A stretch of DNA of 64,000 nt from Lachnospiraceae bacterium (GTDB lineage Bacteria; Bacillota; Clostridia; Lachnospirales; Lachnospiraceae): positions 1 to 64,000 of the forward strand of contig RYVZ01000011.1 in NCBI GenBank assembly GCA_003979345.1, given 5' to 3'. Within the stretch, counting starts at the first letter, position 1. Each line of letters opens with the position of its first letter. Of this stretch, positions 49,294 to 58,365 are shown piece by piece. The translations under genes and the position numbers were made by a program. The notes beneath the pieces are model-generated. The model was not told the origin of the DNA. It did no database searches and was given only the letters and a program-made list of their open reading frames with translations.

Positions 49294-50288
49294 GTATAAC
49301 CATACAGCCCCCGCACCGACACCTCACCCGCATAAACCTCCACGCGCGTACCGTCCTCTTTTTCCACAATCAGCTCGCCGCTGTCCGTGATCCCCTTAGA
49401 GACGCCGGTATATTCCCCCTTGGGATCTAATACACGCACCTCGCGTCCGATACCCGCCAGATGCGCCTCATATTGTTCCCTGAGCGCCGATAAGTCATGC
49501 GTCTGTACAAAACATTCATAGTATTGTTCAAAAAAGAACATGACACGTGCAATGATCAGCGCGCGCGGCTGCATCTTTCCCGTCTCCCGGAGCACAGAAG
49601 CCGCCGTCTGTTCGATTTCTTTCGGAAAACTGCTCTGATTGACATTGATACCCGTTCCAATGACCACATGATGAATATAGCCCGGCTCCGCGCTCATCTC
49701 AGTCAGAATGCCGCATGCTTTCCGTCCGTTTATGACCACGTCATTTGGCCATTTGATCTGAACGGACTGCCCTTCACAGACTTCCTCCAGTGCCGCGGTG
49801 ACTGCCATTGCCATCAGCAGCGTCACACGGGATGCATACTCCGGCGAAAACTGCGGCTTTAATAACAATGTCATATAAACTGCTTTCCCGGCGTCCTCCG
49901 ACTCCCAACCCCTGCCGCGTCTGCCGCGCCCCATCGTCTGGGTATCCGCGACCACAAGCGTGCCATGCGGCGCACCTTCGTCCGCAAGGCGTTTGGCATC
50001 AATATTCGTAGAGCCCGTTTCACCGAAATGATACACGGTCCTGCCTGCCCAGTCAGTCGTAAGACGGCTTGTGATCTCTTCCGGCGAAGTTAAGTCCGGC
50101 GCACTCTTTAGGCAGTATCCCCGATTTGAAACTGCCTCGATCTCATAGCCTTCTTCCTTTAACTGGTTGATCATCTTCCAGACAGCCGTGCGCGACACGC
50201 CGAACTGTTCGCACAGCTCCTGCCCGGAAACATAAGCATCCCTGCTGCGCAGAAGTTTTAATAACTGTGCTTTTCTATTTTCTTCCAT
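49287..50288 (-). CDS. birA: Biotin--[acetyl-CoA-carboxylase] ligase / BirA repressor
   Basis: A 333-residue bifunctional BirA: an N-terminal winged helix (LLKLLRSRDAYVSGQELCEQ, FGVSRTAVWKMINQLKEEGY), then the ligase domain with GSTNIDAKRL, QTMGRGRRGRGWESEDA (the GRGRRG biotinyl-AMP loop), IKWPNDVVINGRKACGIL and GTGINVNQ, and a C-terminal SH3-like cap. The HTH suggests it also represses biotin genes, none of which lie nearby. The ATG at 50288 has AGAGGG upstream. Its last codons are inside a palindromic repeat. Confidence 0.95.
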   Translation of the reverse strand: MEENRKAQLLKLLRSRDAYVSGQELCEQFGVSRTAVWKMINQLKEEGYEIEAVSNRGYCLKSAPDLTSPEEITSRLTTDWAGRTVYHFGETGSTNIDAKRLADEGAPHGTLVVADTQTMGRGRRGRGWESEDAGKAVYMTLLLKPQFSPEYASRVTLLMAMAVTAALEEVCEGQSVQIKWPNDVVINGRKACGILTEMSAEPGYIHHVVIGTGINVNQSSFPKEIEQTAASVLRETGKMQPRALIIARVMFFFEQYYECFVQTHDLSALREQYEAHLAGIGREVRVLDPKGEYTGVSKGITDSGELIVEKEDGTRVEVYAGEVSVRGLYGYTA

Positions 50289-50425
50289 TTTCAATCCCTC
50301 TGACATCTCTGACATGCTGCCCGTACCGGGTTTGTCTGCAAAGCATCAAATCGGGCTTTATTTAGACTATCAGCCAGGCCCCCCCGCCAATTTCGCTAAG
50401 GAGGCGCCCCTCTGTCAGCCTTTCC

Positions 50426-51442
50426 TCAAATTTCGTCTTCAAATGCGCCGAGGGTCGCCGCCATAACCGCCTTGATCGTATGCATACGGTTCTCAGCTTC
50501 CTCAAAGACATGGGAACGCGCAGACTCAAACACTTCGTCCGTCACTTCCATTTCATTCAGCCCATATTTCTCATAAATCTCTTTTCCGATCTTCGTATCC
50601 AGATCATGAAAAGCCGGCAGACAGTGCAGGAATACCGACTGCTCCCCTGCATTGTCCATGACTTCTTTCGTCACGCGGTACGGCGTTAAGTCATGAATCC
50701 GTTCTTGCCATACGCTGTCGGGTTCTCCCATAGACACCCACACATCGGTACAGACCACATCCGCCCCTTTCGTACCCGTCTTTACATCGGAAGTCAGCGT
50801 AACGCTGCCGCCGCTTACTTGGGCATATTCCATGCACTGTTTTACGAGCACTTCATTCGGAAAATATTTTTCCGGCGCACACGCCGTAAAATGCAGTCCA
50901 AGCTTCGCACACACGATCATCAGAGAGTTCCCCATATTATAGCGGGCATCCCCCATATATACAAGCTTCAGTCCCGCGAGATGTCCGAACAATTCCCTGA
51001 TCGTAAGCATATCAGCGAGCATCTGCGTCGGATGATATTCATTCGTGAGTCCGTTCCAGACCGGAACTCCGGCATAGGCAGCGAGCTCCTCGACGATCGT
51101 CTGCTCAAATCCCCGGTACTCAATACCCTCGTACATCGATCCAAGCACGCGGGCTGTATCCTTAATGCTCTCTTTTTTGCCGATCTGAGAGCCGGAAGGA
51201 TCCAGATAAGTCGTTCCCATGCCAAGATCATGCGCCGCCACCTCAAAGGAACAGCGTGTACGCGTGCTTGTTTTTTCAAAAATAAGCGCCACGTTTTTAC
51301 CGCGCAGCACATCAACCGGGATACCTTTCTTCTTTTTCTCTTTTAATTCAGCCGAAAGATCCAGCAAATACGTGATCTCCTCCGGCGTAAAATCCTTTAA
51401 CGTTAAAAAATGACGTCCCTTCAAGCTGATTTTTTCGTTCAT
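50426..51442 (-). CDS. argF: Ornithine carbamoyltransferase
   Basis: A 338-residue enzyme that makes citrulline from ornithine and carbamoyl phosphate. Motifs: FEKTSTRTRCSFEVAA (the STRTR carbamoyl-phosphate site), GMGTTYLDPSGSQIGKKESIKDTARVLG, YRGF in place of the SMG loop partner, NGLTNEYHPTQMLAD, VSMGEP and FLHCLPAFHD (HCLP with the ornithine Cys). The ATG at 51442 has GAGGAGGG upstream. Length fits both anabolic ArgF and catabolic ArcB; with no arcA or arcC nearby I favour the anabolic reading. Confidence 0.93.
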   Translation of the reverse strand: MNEKISLKGRHFLTLKDFTPEEITYLLDLSAELKEKKKKGIPVDVLRGKNVALIFEKTSTRTRCSFEVAAHDLGMGTTYLDPSGSQIGKKESIKDTARVLGSMYEGIEYRGFEQTIVEELAAYAGVPVWNGLTNEYHPTQMLADMLTIRELFGHLAGLKLVYMGDARYNMGNSLMIVCAKLGLHFTACAPEKYFPNEVLVKQCMEYAQVSGGSVTLTSDVKTGTKGADVVCTDVWVSMGEPDSVWQERIHDLTPYRVTKEVMDNAGEQSVFLHCLPAFHDLDTKIGKEIYEKYGLNEMEVTDEVFESARSHVFEEAENRMHTIKAVMAATLGAFEDEI

Positions 51443-51553
51443 ATTCCCTCCTCTTAAACCAAGCCCCCGCAGCATCCGCCAAATCGGAATCGTTGGCTTT
51501 ATGCCCGTGCAGACACGGCACCTGACTCATTATCCGCGGGAATAAATGTGGGA

Positions 51554-51578
51554 ATGGCGCAGAAACATTCTGCGCCAT
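51554..51578. other. Perfect 11-bp palindrome between argF and the SPFH gene
   Basis: ATGGCGCAGAA-ACA-TTCTGCGCCAT. It lies about 110 bases upstream of the argF start and 70 bases past the SPFH stop. Runs of T precede it and none follow on the minus strand, so it is not a classical terminator of the SPFH operon; an operator for argF or a leader structure is possible. Confidence 0.5.
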
Positions 51579-51647
51579 GAAAAAACGTAACATTTCAGCC
51601 TTTCGGCTCTTTTCCCGTCGGTACGCGGCGTATCTGTCACCGCTGCG

Positions 51648-52577
51648 CTATTTGCTGATGACTTCCTTAAAAGTAGTCGCAAGTCCGGCAATTCCCTGTA
51701 AGTCGGACGGAATGATGATCTTGGTAGCCTGCCCGTTCGCCGCTTTCTCAAATGCCTCTAAGCTCTTCAACTGCAATACCTTGTCGTCCATGCCGGATTC
51801 CTTTAAGAAACGGATACCGTCGGCTGTGGCCTGTTGCACTCTTAAGATCGCTTCCGCCTGACCTTCCGCCTCACGGATCATCTTTTCCTTCTGTGCTTCC
51901 GCACGCAGGATCGCTGCCTGCTTTTCTGCCTCGGCTTCAAGGATCGCCGCCTCTTTCTTACCTTCTGCAACCGTTACGCTTGCCTTCTTCTCGCCTTCCG
52001 CCCTCGTAACTGCTTCACGGCGTTCACGCTCCGCCTTCATCTGTCTCTCCATCGCATTCTGGATCTCTGCAGGAGGGATGATGTTCTTTAACTCAACGCG
52101 CGTTACCTTAATTCCCCACGGGTCGGTCGCAATATCCAGCGACGCACGCATCTTCGTGTTGATCGTTTCGCGGGAGGTCAACGTCTGGTCAAGCTCTAAG
52201 TCACCGATAATATTACGCAGTGTCGTCGCCGTTAAATTTTCGATCGCCATGATCGGATTCTCAACGCCATACGCAAACAGCCTCGGATCCGTGATCATAA
52301 AGAATACGACCGTATCGATCCGCATCGTTACGTTATCCTTCGTGATAACGGGCTGGGGTGCGAAATCCACTACCTGCTCTTTTAGCAGGACTCTCTTTGC
52401 AACCTTATCGATCAGCGGCATTTTGAAGTGAATACCTACCGGCCATGTTCCCTGATACGCTCCGAGACGCTCCACAACAAACGCCTGCGCCTGCGGAACA
52501 ATCTTTACGCAGGATGCGAGAATCAAAATGAGTAATCCAAGTACAACAAGTAATGCAATAATTCCCAAATTGTCCAT
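51648..52577 (-). CDS. SPFH/stomatin-family membrane protein (QmcA-like)
   Basis: A 309-residue protein: N-terminal helix (IIALLVVLGLLILILASCVK), then the band 7 domain (PQAQAFVVERLGAYQGTWPV, GIHFKMPLIDKVAKRVLLKE, RNIIGDLELDQTLTSRE) and a long Ala/Glu-rich coiled coil with repeats of AEAEKQAAILRAEAQKEK type. Such proteins form large membrane-bound cages or microdomains. It pairs with the NfeD-family gene upstream, the standard stomatin-NfeD operon. Confidence 0.92.
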   Translation of the reverse strand: MDNLGIIALLVVLGLLILILASCVKIVPQAQAFVVERLGAYQGTWPVGIHFKMPLIDKVAKRVLLKEQVVDFAPQPVITKDNVTMRIDTVVFFMITDPRLFAYGVENPIMAIENLTATTLRNIIGDLELDQTLTSRETINTKMRASLDIATDPWGIKVTRVELKNIIPPAEIQNAMERQMKAERERREAVTRAEGEKKASVTVAEGKKEAAILEAEAEKQAAILRAEAQKEKMIREAEGQAEAILRVQQATADGIRFLKESGMDDKVLQLKSLEAFEKAANGQATKIIIPSDLQGIAGLATTFKEVISK

Positions 52578-52668
52578 AAAAAATCCCTTTCCTCCCGCCG
52601 CAATCCGGGCAGGAACCTCATATTCTTTTGGTTACGGTACAACTGATGTCCTCCCGCAGCACCATAGC

Positions 52669-53100
52669 CTATTTTGGCTCGACGATCAGCTTTACGCCGC
52701 TCACCTGTCTGACAACGACCACCATGCCGACCGGAAGTCTCATTCCCTCATAAAGTGTCCGCGCCGACCACTCCTGCCCGCCGACTTTTACTTCGCCGAT
52801 GCCTTCCAAATTATTGATCTCGCTCGTCACGATCGCCTGCATGCCGATCATGCTCTCCACATTGGTCCGCACACGGTCTTTATTAAAATAGCGCACGGCA
52901 AGCGGTCTTGTGAACCATAAAAGCACGAGCGATACCACAAAAAACAGGATGATCTGAAGCCACAGGGGCGCCGAAAAGGCAGCAGCAACCGCTGCGATCA
53001 GACTTCCGCCTGCAAACCAGATCGTCGTCAGCGCCAGCGTCACCAGCTCGATCACGATGAATACGGCAAGAGCTATCAGCCATATGACAGTCATATTCAT
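52669..53100 (-). CDS. NfeD-family membrane protein
   Basis: A 143-residue short NfeD protein (no protease domain): two to three helices within the first 70 residues, then an OB-fold domain containing SMIGMQAIVTSEIN, GEVKVGGQEWSAR and a MRLPVGMVVVVRQVSGVKLI end. The ATG at 53100 sits six bases after AAAGGGG; an ATG at 53106 touches that site. It acts with the SPFH protein encoded 91 bases downstream, probably in membrane organisation or quality control. Confidence 0.9.
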   Translation of the reverse strand: MNMTVIWLIALAVFIVIELVTLALTTIWFAGGSLIAAVAAAFSAPLWLQIILFFVVSLVLLWFTRPLAVRYFNKDRVRTNVESMIGMQAIVTSEINNLEGIGEVKVGGQEWSARTLYEGMRLPVGMVVVVRQVSGVKLIVEPK

Positions 53101-53149
53101 AGCCATTCCCCTTTCTTCCGTTGCTGTGTGTCTATCTTACACCATTTTG

Positions 53150-53182
53150 AAAAAAAAAGAAACCCTCCCACAGAGAGTTTCT
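53150..53182 (-). terminator. Terminator of the SleB-like hydrolase gene
   Basis: Minus strand: AGAAACTCTC / GAGGGTTTCT (10 bp with one G-U) with loop TGTGG, followed by a run of eight T. Confidence 0.88.
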
Positions 53183-53198
53183 TTCATTTTTGTAAGTT

Positions 53199-54434
53199 TT
53201 ACCAAAACGCGTGGTCACCAATGATCAGGTCGCTGCTGCGGATCGTCTTTACGTTGAAGTGAAGCACCCCGCCGACATTGCTGACGCCGCTCATCGCCTC
53301 CATCGCCGCCTGTGTGCAGGAATCCGGCACACCGCGCTGCAGTGCCTTTGCAACTCTGCCCGTCATCGCGGGCGTAAACTGCCCCGGCGCATAAATAACA
53401 CCCGATATTGTGTTTGGATATGCCGGGTGGTTCACACGGTTCATCACGACCGCACCGACTGCCAGCTGTCCCTCATAAGACTGATTACCCGCCTCGCACC
53501 AAATCAGCGCTGCCAGCAGCTGCAGATCCGTATAATTTGCCTCGACATTGGCCTGCTCCTCACTGAGCGCCGCCCTGCGTGCCGCCGCATCTTCCTGTGC
53601 CCTTCTCCTTGCCTCAGCTTCCGCAGCCTCGCGCGCTGCGATCTCCGAGATCGTCTCCCCGGTCGCGCAGACTAAATCCACAGTCACATATTCCGCAGAC
53701 ACATAGCCTGCACAGCCATCATAATCCACCTTGAGCCACTCGCCCTGATCTTCATAGATATCGACAATATCCCCCTGTGCAAGCAGCGCATAAATACCAG
53801 AATCCGTAGAGGCTTCCGTGCGGATACGCAGTCCGCTCTCGTTGGCCGTCGCCGTCCACCTTCCAACCTGCGACAGCGCTTCCTCCGCCGCCTCGTCGAA
53901 CAGCAAATAATCATTTTTGGCCCATCCGACAACGCTGCCGGATCGTAAAAGCGTCCACCCGTCTCCCTGCTCTAAGATCTCGCCATAGCAGTCGGCATAC
54001 AGCCTGCCGATGATCTCCGCTTCCTCACTCGCAGATGCACGGACATTCAGCGTGCTCTGCACATTCGTCATAACAAACGCGGTTTCATTTTCCGTCCCGC
54101 CGTCCGCCGCATTCTCTGCCGGCGCTTCTGCGCCTTCCGGTTCTTCTGAACCTTCCGTGTTCTCTGCGAATGCCGCCGGTTCCGCAGATGCCTGTTCCTC
54201 CGACACATTCCCCGATGCTTCAGCGATCGTAAGTTCTGTATCCAGGATCAATGCCACTCCGGCACTTAACGTATCCGCCCCCAAAACCAGTGCCGCTCCG
54301 GCACTCAGCGTATCTGTATTTTCGTCTTTGCCCGCTTTGACTGTCTCTGCCGGCACGATAAAGCCCGCTAGCAGTACAACGATCATCACCATCGCCACAG
54401 CCGCATGGGGCAGCTTCAGATTCCTTGCTCCCAT
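53199..54434 (-). CDS. Secreted SH3-domain cell wall hydrolase (SleB/CwlJ type)
   Basis: A 411-residue exported protein. Signal peptide at residues about 1-33 (hydrophobic AVAMVMIVVLLAGFIVPAET); a linker in which a 12-13-residue unit (DTLSAGAALVLGA / DTLSAGVALILDT) is repeated; a Glu/Ala-rich spacer; two bacterial SH3 domains (STLNVRASASEEAEIIGRL and GLRIRTEASTDSGIYALLAQ); an Ala/Arg/Glu helix (EAEARRRAQEDAAARRAALS); and a Hydrolase_2 domain (LLAALIWCEAGNQSYEGQLA, VGAVVMNRVNHPAYPNTISG, with the catalytic Glu in CEAG). SleB/CwlJ relatives cut spore cortex, but this SH3 form may act on vegetative wall. GGAGG precedes the ATG. Confidence 0.9.
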   Translation of the reverse strand: MGARNLKLPHAAVAMVMIVVLLAGFIVPAETVKAGKDENTDTLSAGAALVLGADTLSAGVALILDTELTIAEASGNVSEEQASAEPAAFAENTEGSEEPEGAEAPAENAADGGTENETAFVMTNVQSTLNVRASASEEAEIIGRLYADCYGEILEQGDGWTLLRSGSVVGWAKNDYLLFDEAAEEALSQVGRWTATANESGLRIRTEASTDSGIYALLAQGDIVDIYEDQGEWLKVDYDGCAGYVSAEYVTVDLVCATGETISEIAAREAAEAEARRRAQEDAAARRAALSEEQANVEANYTDLQLLAALIWCEAGNQSYEGQLAVGAVVMNRVNHPAYPNTISGVIYAPGQFTPAMTGRVAKALQRGVPDSCTQAAMEAMSGVSNVGGVLHFNVKTIRSSDLIIGDHAFW

Positions 54435-54641
54435 CCTATCAAACCTCCGCGTGATCTGTGTTATTGAATCCTCGTTCTCCTCAAAGTCTATTTCGTTCCT
54501 GTCCCAAATATTACAATTTTATTAAATATTGTTACGGCACATATAATAACAAAGCAAGAAACTTTTGTCAAGTTTCACACTTTGTTCATATTTCACACAT
54601 TTTTCGTGGCACTTATGGTTAATTCGGCTAAATTTTTACAT

Positions 54642-54666
54642 AAAAAAAGAGCCAAAGCTCTTTTTT
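54642..54666. terminator. Bidirectional-looking terminator after the lipoprotein gene
   Basis: AAAAAAGAGC-CAAA-GCTCTTTTTT, a stem flanked by A and T runs on either side, 28 bases past the lipoprotein stop. Works for the minus-strand operon. The 54435-54641 stretch between it and the hydrolase start holds no gene and is AT-rich. Confidence 0.8.
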
Positions 54667-54693
54667 ACTTTTATATACAGAAGGAATCGGGCA

Positions 54694-55854
54694 TTAATCC
54701 GCTTTCAATTCTTTCCACTGTAATTGCTCCAGCGGACAAGTTAAGTCTAAACAGCACGGCGCACTGTAGCTGCCGCCCCAGCACTCTGCAAACAGCATCC
54801 TTGAATTTCCCCCGTAATACCATCTCGGCTCCCATTCATCAGAAACCGAAGTGATCTTTGTCCCCTCATAATCATAAAAAATCAGTTCCCCGTCTCCTCT
54901 TTGATCACAAAGAATGATGTAATCCTGCGTAAGCGTAATGTTTGGAACATCCATCGACGCCTCTGATAAAATTTCCGTTGTATCCTCCTGTATCGAATAA
55001 CGGCAGAGCCCTTCCCCGCTCCCGTAATACACGAAATCATTCTGTACGGAATAAGGTCCGTAAATCCCCTCTTTTATCAGGCGGCACTGTCCCGATGCCG
55101 TATCATACCGGTACAAGGCGCCGCTCCTATAGTCAGATGTTTCATCAAAGAAACTAACAGCCTGAAAAAACACTGCTCCGTCATGACCCTCAAGCCGGTG
55201 AACATCCGTAAAGGTCGCGTGACTATCTCCCTCATAGACGGTCTCCGCCGTCCCGCCGCCAACCGGTATCCGCTCAAGCTCCATATTCGTCTGCTTATTA
55301 TCTATAAAATACACATATCCATTATTGATCAATACACTTGGTGATTCCCAAATATTTGTAGAAGCATAATCCGTCCGATACAGCTTTGTGCTGATCTCCC
55401 ACTCGGAACCGTCCCCTTTAATGCGGAACAGTGCGGCATACCCATCCGAGCTGAACCCGACCGCATAGAGATTCCCCTCATAATACTGAAGGTAATACCG
55501 GTCGATCCGGTCGATCCCGTCTTCTCCAAGCGTCATTTTAGGATAGTATGCATTACATTCCTCTCCCTCGTGCGGGCAGTCCGGTTTATTACACAACGGC
55601 ACTACCCGTCCGGATTCTTTATCCATGAACATCAGGCGTGGATAAAACTGAGATTCGGTCATAGGTTCCCAAAAATAATAACCCTCTTCCGATTCTGCAA
55701 TGTATTGATATTCAAAATCAGCGCCGATTTGCTCGTCCGTGCCGGCATTCCTGCCTCCCTGTCCTGTTTTTCCGCATGCTGACAGCAGGAGTATTCCTGC
55801 TGTCAGCATATAGAAAAATGAAATGCTGTCACGCCATTTGCTTTGCCTTCTCAT
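54694..55854 (-). CDS. Lipoprotein with beta-propeller-like repeats, unknown function
   Basis: A 386-residue lipoprotein: signal segment followed by a lipobox LLLSAC (modified Cys about residue 27), then a repeated pattern of aromatic/acidic strands (NNGYVYFIDNKQTNMELERI, SGALYRYDTASGQCRLIKEG, QNDFVYYGSGEGLCRYSIQE) typical of DUF5050/TolB-like propellers. There is a small Cys cluster in LCNKPDCPHEGEECNAYY. The ATG at 55854 has GGGAGGG upstream; the longer frame back to 55935 lacks a site. It sits just after a small secreted protein gene (11 bases apart), so they form an operon. Possibly a sensor or substrate-binding surface protein. Confidence 0.7.
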   Translation of the reverse strand: MRRQSKWRDSISFFYMLTAGILLLSACGKTGQGGRNAGTDEQIGADFEYQYIAESEEGYYFWEPMTESQFYPRLMFMDKESGRVVPLCNKPDCPHEGEECNAYYPKMTLGEDGIDRIDRYYLQYYEGNLYAVGFSSDGYAALFRIKGDGSEWEISTKLYRTDYASTNIWESPSVLINNGYVYFIDNKQTNMELERIPVGGGTAETVYEGDSHATFTDVHRLEGHDGAVFFQAVSFFDETSDYRSGALYRYDTASGQCRLIKEGIYGPYSVQNDFVYYGSGEGLCRYSIQEDTTEILSEASMDVPNITLTQDYIILCDQRGDGELIFYDYEGTKITSVSDEWEPRWYYGGNSRMLFAECWGGSYSAPCCLDLTCPLEQLQWKELKAD

Positions 55855-55865
55855 GCCTTTCCCTC

Positions 55866-56234
55866 CTACGGCACGGTGATTTCTCCTGTTACAGCCACTG
55901 TTTTTCCATCCACATCGCCAAATGCCCTCCCCCATGTATACCGATAACCGTCAGGGCTATTGCGCACCACAATCACTTCCGTAACGCTTCCAAATTGTGT
56001 GGAGCTGGTATTTCCGGGCTTTACGTTTCCATCCGGAGTTGCTTCCTGCCAAAATGCCGTCAGCGTAAGCTTATGCCCCTGCTCTGCATATACAAATTTT
56101 GCATACAGATTCGATGCAGTAAGATCCATTGAAATACTGCTTGTCACGGCATAGCATAAGCTTACATTACTGCCAAACATGCAAATTGCAAGCGCCATTC
56201 CCAATGCCATTTTCTTAAACTTCCCCATTTTCAT
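55866..56234 (-). CDS. Small secreted protein, unknown function
   Basis: A 122-residue protein with a clear signal peptide (MKMGKFKKMALGMALAICMF, cleavage near SLCYA) and an exported domain of about 90 residues containing SMDLTASNLYAKFVYAEQGH, LTLTAFWQEA and TEVIVVRNSPDGYRYTWGRA. No family recognised; likely a beta-rich surface domain. Start at 56234 or, two codons later, 56228. It is the first gene of a two-gene unit with the lipoprotein. Confidence 0.6.
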   Translation of the reverse strand: MKMGKFKKMALGMALAICMFGSNVSLCYAVTSSISMDLTASNLYAKFVYAEQGHKLTLTAFWQEATPDGNVKPGNTSSTQFGSVTEVIVVRNSPDGYRYTWGRAFGDVDGKTVAVTGEITVP

Positions 56235-56406
56235 CCCACCGTCCGCTTTGTTTGATAGTAGTAACCGTTTTCATATATACCACATTTATTATATCATTTT
56301 GTATTCCTTTCGCAATAATTATTTAATTATACATTATTTTTTTAATCTGTATAAATATACGGTTTATCTTTCCGCCGCGTCCTGCAATCATAACATTTGC
56401 TTTCAC

Positions 56407-57204
56407 TCACAGCTTCTTTGATTTCTCCATACATGCGCAGAGCGCCTCCATGACCGCGCTGCGCATTCCGGCGCGCTCCAATGCACGCACTCCTTCGATC
56501 GTAGTACCTGCGGGCGAGCACACCATATCCTTTAACTCTCCCGGATGTTTCCCCGACTCCAACATCAGCTTCGCCGTTCCCAAAACGGTCTGCGCCGCAA
56601 ATTCATACGCCTGCGTCCGCGGCATTCCGCCCAGGACCGCCGCGTCCGCCATTGCCTCCACAAACATGCAGACATAAGCGGGCGCACTTCCCGCCACTGC
56701 TCCGACCGTGTCCATAAGGCGCTCCGGCACCACGACAGCCCTGCCAAATGAAGAAAGCAGCTTCTGCGCCGTTTCCTGATCCTGTTCTGTCACACGTTCA
56801 TTATAGCATACGCCCGTACAGCCTTCCCCCACCAGTGCCGGCGTATTTGGCATACAGCGCACGAGACGAAGCGTCTTACCGAATTCCTGCTCGATATAGG
56901 ACATCGTTTTTCCTGCCGCGATTGAAATAACGAGTGTTCTTTTATCAACATCATCCTTGATCTGTGCAATCACCTGCGGAAAAAGCTGCGGCTTCACTGC
57001 CAGAAAAAGAATGTCCGCCTCTTTTGCCACAAGACAGTTGTCCCGAGTAGTCTCTATGCCGAAGCGCTCTGCACACTCCCGGATTGTCCGCTCCGTGGCG
57101 GCGGAGCCGATCAGTTCGTCCGTCTTTGCCGCTCCTTTTTCAAGCATGCCGCCGATGATCGCTTTCGCCATATTGCCAAGTCCGATAAAACCGATTTTCA
57201 TCAT
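56407..57204 (-). CDS. proC: Pyrroline-5-carboxylate reductase
   Basis: A 265-residue enzyme that makes proline from pyrroline-5-carboxylate with NAD(P)H. N-terminal Rossmann motif GFIGLGNMAKAIIGG, LAVKPQ, RCMPNTPALVGEGCTGV and the C-terminal signature SPAGTTIEGVRALE are typical. GGAGGACAAA precedes the tandem ATG codons at 57204 and 57201. A repeat-rich leader lies upstream. It is a single gene here; proA and proB are not adjacent. Confidence 0.96.
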   Translation of the reverse strand: MMKIGFIGLGNMAKAIIGGMLEKGAAKTDELIGSAATERTIRECAERFGIETTRDNCLVAKEADILFLAVKPQLFPQVIAQIKDDVDKRTLVISIAAGKTMSYIEQEFGKTLRLVRCMPNTPALVGEGCTGVCYNERVTEQDQETAQKLLSSFGRAVVVPERLMDTVGAVAGSAPAYVCMFVEAMADAAVLGGMPRTQAYEFAAQTVLGTAKLMLESGKHPGELKDMVCSPAGTTIEGVRALERAGMRSAVMEALCACMEKSKKL

Positions 57205-57249
57205 TTTGTCCTCCGCTCTATTTCAGGCGCATCCCTATGTGCGCTCCTG

Positions 57250-57375
57250 TCCCGTTCTTTTGCTCTTGCTTTTTATACTTCTGCTCTTTACACTCCCGTT
57301 TTTATGCCTCTGCTCTTATGCCCTTGCTCTTTATAGCGCTGTTTTTATCCTCTGCTCTTTATACTTCCGAGCCGC
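57250..57375. repeat. Degenerate purine-rich tandem repeats upstream of proC
   Basis: On the minus strand about seven imperfect units of the type ATAAAGAGCAGAGGC (14-17 bases) follow each other between the rRNA methyltransferase stop and proC. Close to proC (57229-57242) the minus strand reads GCGCACATAGGG, resembling the end of the first hairpin of the 76-bp repeats. No coding frame is convincing. Confidence 0.55.
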
Positions 57376-57393
57376 TTTACCGTGTAACAGCAC

Positions 57394-58188
57394 TCACACA
57401 CGCCGCTGGCGCGCCGCCTCATAGAGCAGGATCCCCGCAGCCATCGCCGCATTCAGGGATTCCACGCATCCCTTCATCGGAATGATGATGCGGCTGTCAG
57501 CCTGCGCCACTGTTTCCGCCCGCAGTCCGTTTCCCTCGTTCCCGATTAGAAACGCACAGGGCTTACGATAATCCGGTTCGTCATAGACGCGCGCACCCTC
57601 AACCAATGCCGCGGCATAGATACACACACCTGCCGCCCGCAGCTCTGCAAGCGTTCCGGGGAGATCTTCCGTCACGGCAAACGGCACCCTGTAAACAGAA
57701 CCCATCGTGGAACGAATCGTCTTCGGACTGTAAATATCCACCGTATCCCGCGTCATGATCACGCCGGATGCTCCCGCACCTTCAGCCGTCCGCAGCATCG
57801 TTCCAAGATTTCCCGGATCCTGAATGTTTTCTAATATCAGCAGCATCGCTGCTCTTCCGTCTGTTTTATTTAATAACGCATGTGTTTCATATTTTTTCTG
57901 CCTCACGACCGTCATAATACCTTGCGGCGTCATGGTGTCACTGATCTTACGGAACACTTCGCCGCTCACCAGTTCAAAGGAAACCCGGTCCAGTTTTTCC
58001 CGCATGGCAGTGTCGGCGCCTCGATAGGCGTTTTCCTCCACATAGACCGACTCGATCTGTTCAGGCGGTGCTTCCATAAAAAGTTTACGTCCCTCTGCAA
58101 GGAACAAGCCCGTCTCCGCACGTGCTTTCGCCTTCACCGAGAGCTCCGCAAGCTCCTTTACTTTTTTGTTTGCCGTGCTTGTGATCAT
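57394..58188 (-). CDS. SpoU/TrmH-family rRNA or tRNA 2'-O-methyltransferase
   Basis: A 264-residue SPOUT enzyme. N-terminal substrate-binding domain (STANKKVKELAELSVKAKAR, FLAEGRKLFMEA), then the knotted SAM domain: ILENIQDPGNLGTMLRTAEG (motif 1), FLIGNEGNGLRAE (motif 2) and IIIPMKGCVESLNAAMAAGI (motif 3). Closest in layout to the YsgA/RlmB-type 23S rRNA methyltransferases of Firmicutes; the exact target base is not predictable. All catalytic elements are present. Confidence 0.9.
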   Translation of the reverse strand: MITSTANKKVKELAELSVKAKARAETGLFLAEGRKLFMEAPPEQIESVYVEENAYRGADTAMREKLDRVSFELVSGEVFRKISDTMTPQGIMTVVRQKKYETHALLNKTDGRAAMLLILENIQDPGNLGTMLRTAEGAGASGVIMTRDTVDIYSPKTIRSTMGSVYRVPFAVTEDLPGTLAELRAAGVCIYAAALVEGARVYDEPDYRKPCAFLIGNEGNGLRAETVAQADSRIIIPMKGCVESLNAAMAAGILLYEAARQRRV

Positions 58189-58324
58189 GCGCTCCTCCCC
58201 AACCGCTCATACGCAACGCTGCCTGCACCCATCCGGTTCGCTCCCGTTAAAACGCTCCAAACCCTGTTTTTTCGGATTCCTATTAAAAGCCCTGCATCCT
58301 GCAATTTCCGTTCCCCATCACTCT

Positions 58325-58360
58325 TAAAAAAGAGCTTCCCTCCGCAGGAAGCTCCTTTTT
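58325..58360 (-). terminator. pfkA terminator
   Basis: Minus strand: GGAGCTTCC / GGAAGCTCT with a 7-base loop, followed by six T. Confidence 0.85.
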
Positions 58361-58365
58361 GACCG

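Noticed and set aside
57250..57375. CRISPR array or tandem regulatory RNA upstream of proC
   Set aside because: Units are only 14-17 bases, degenerate and without spacers.
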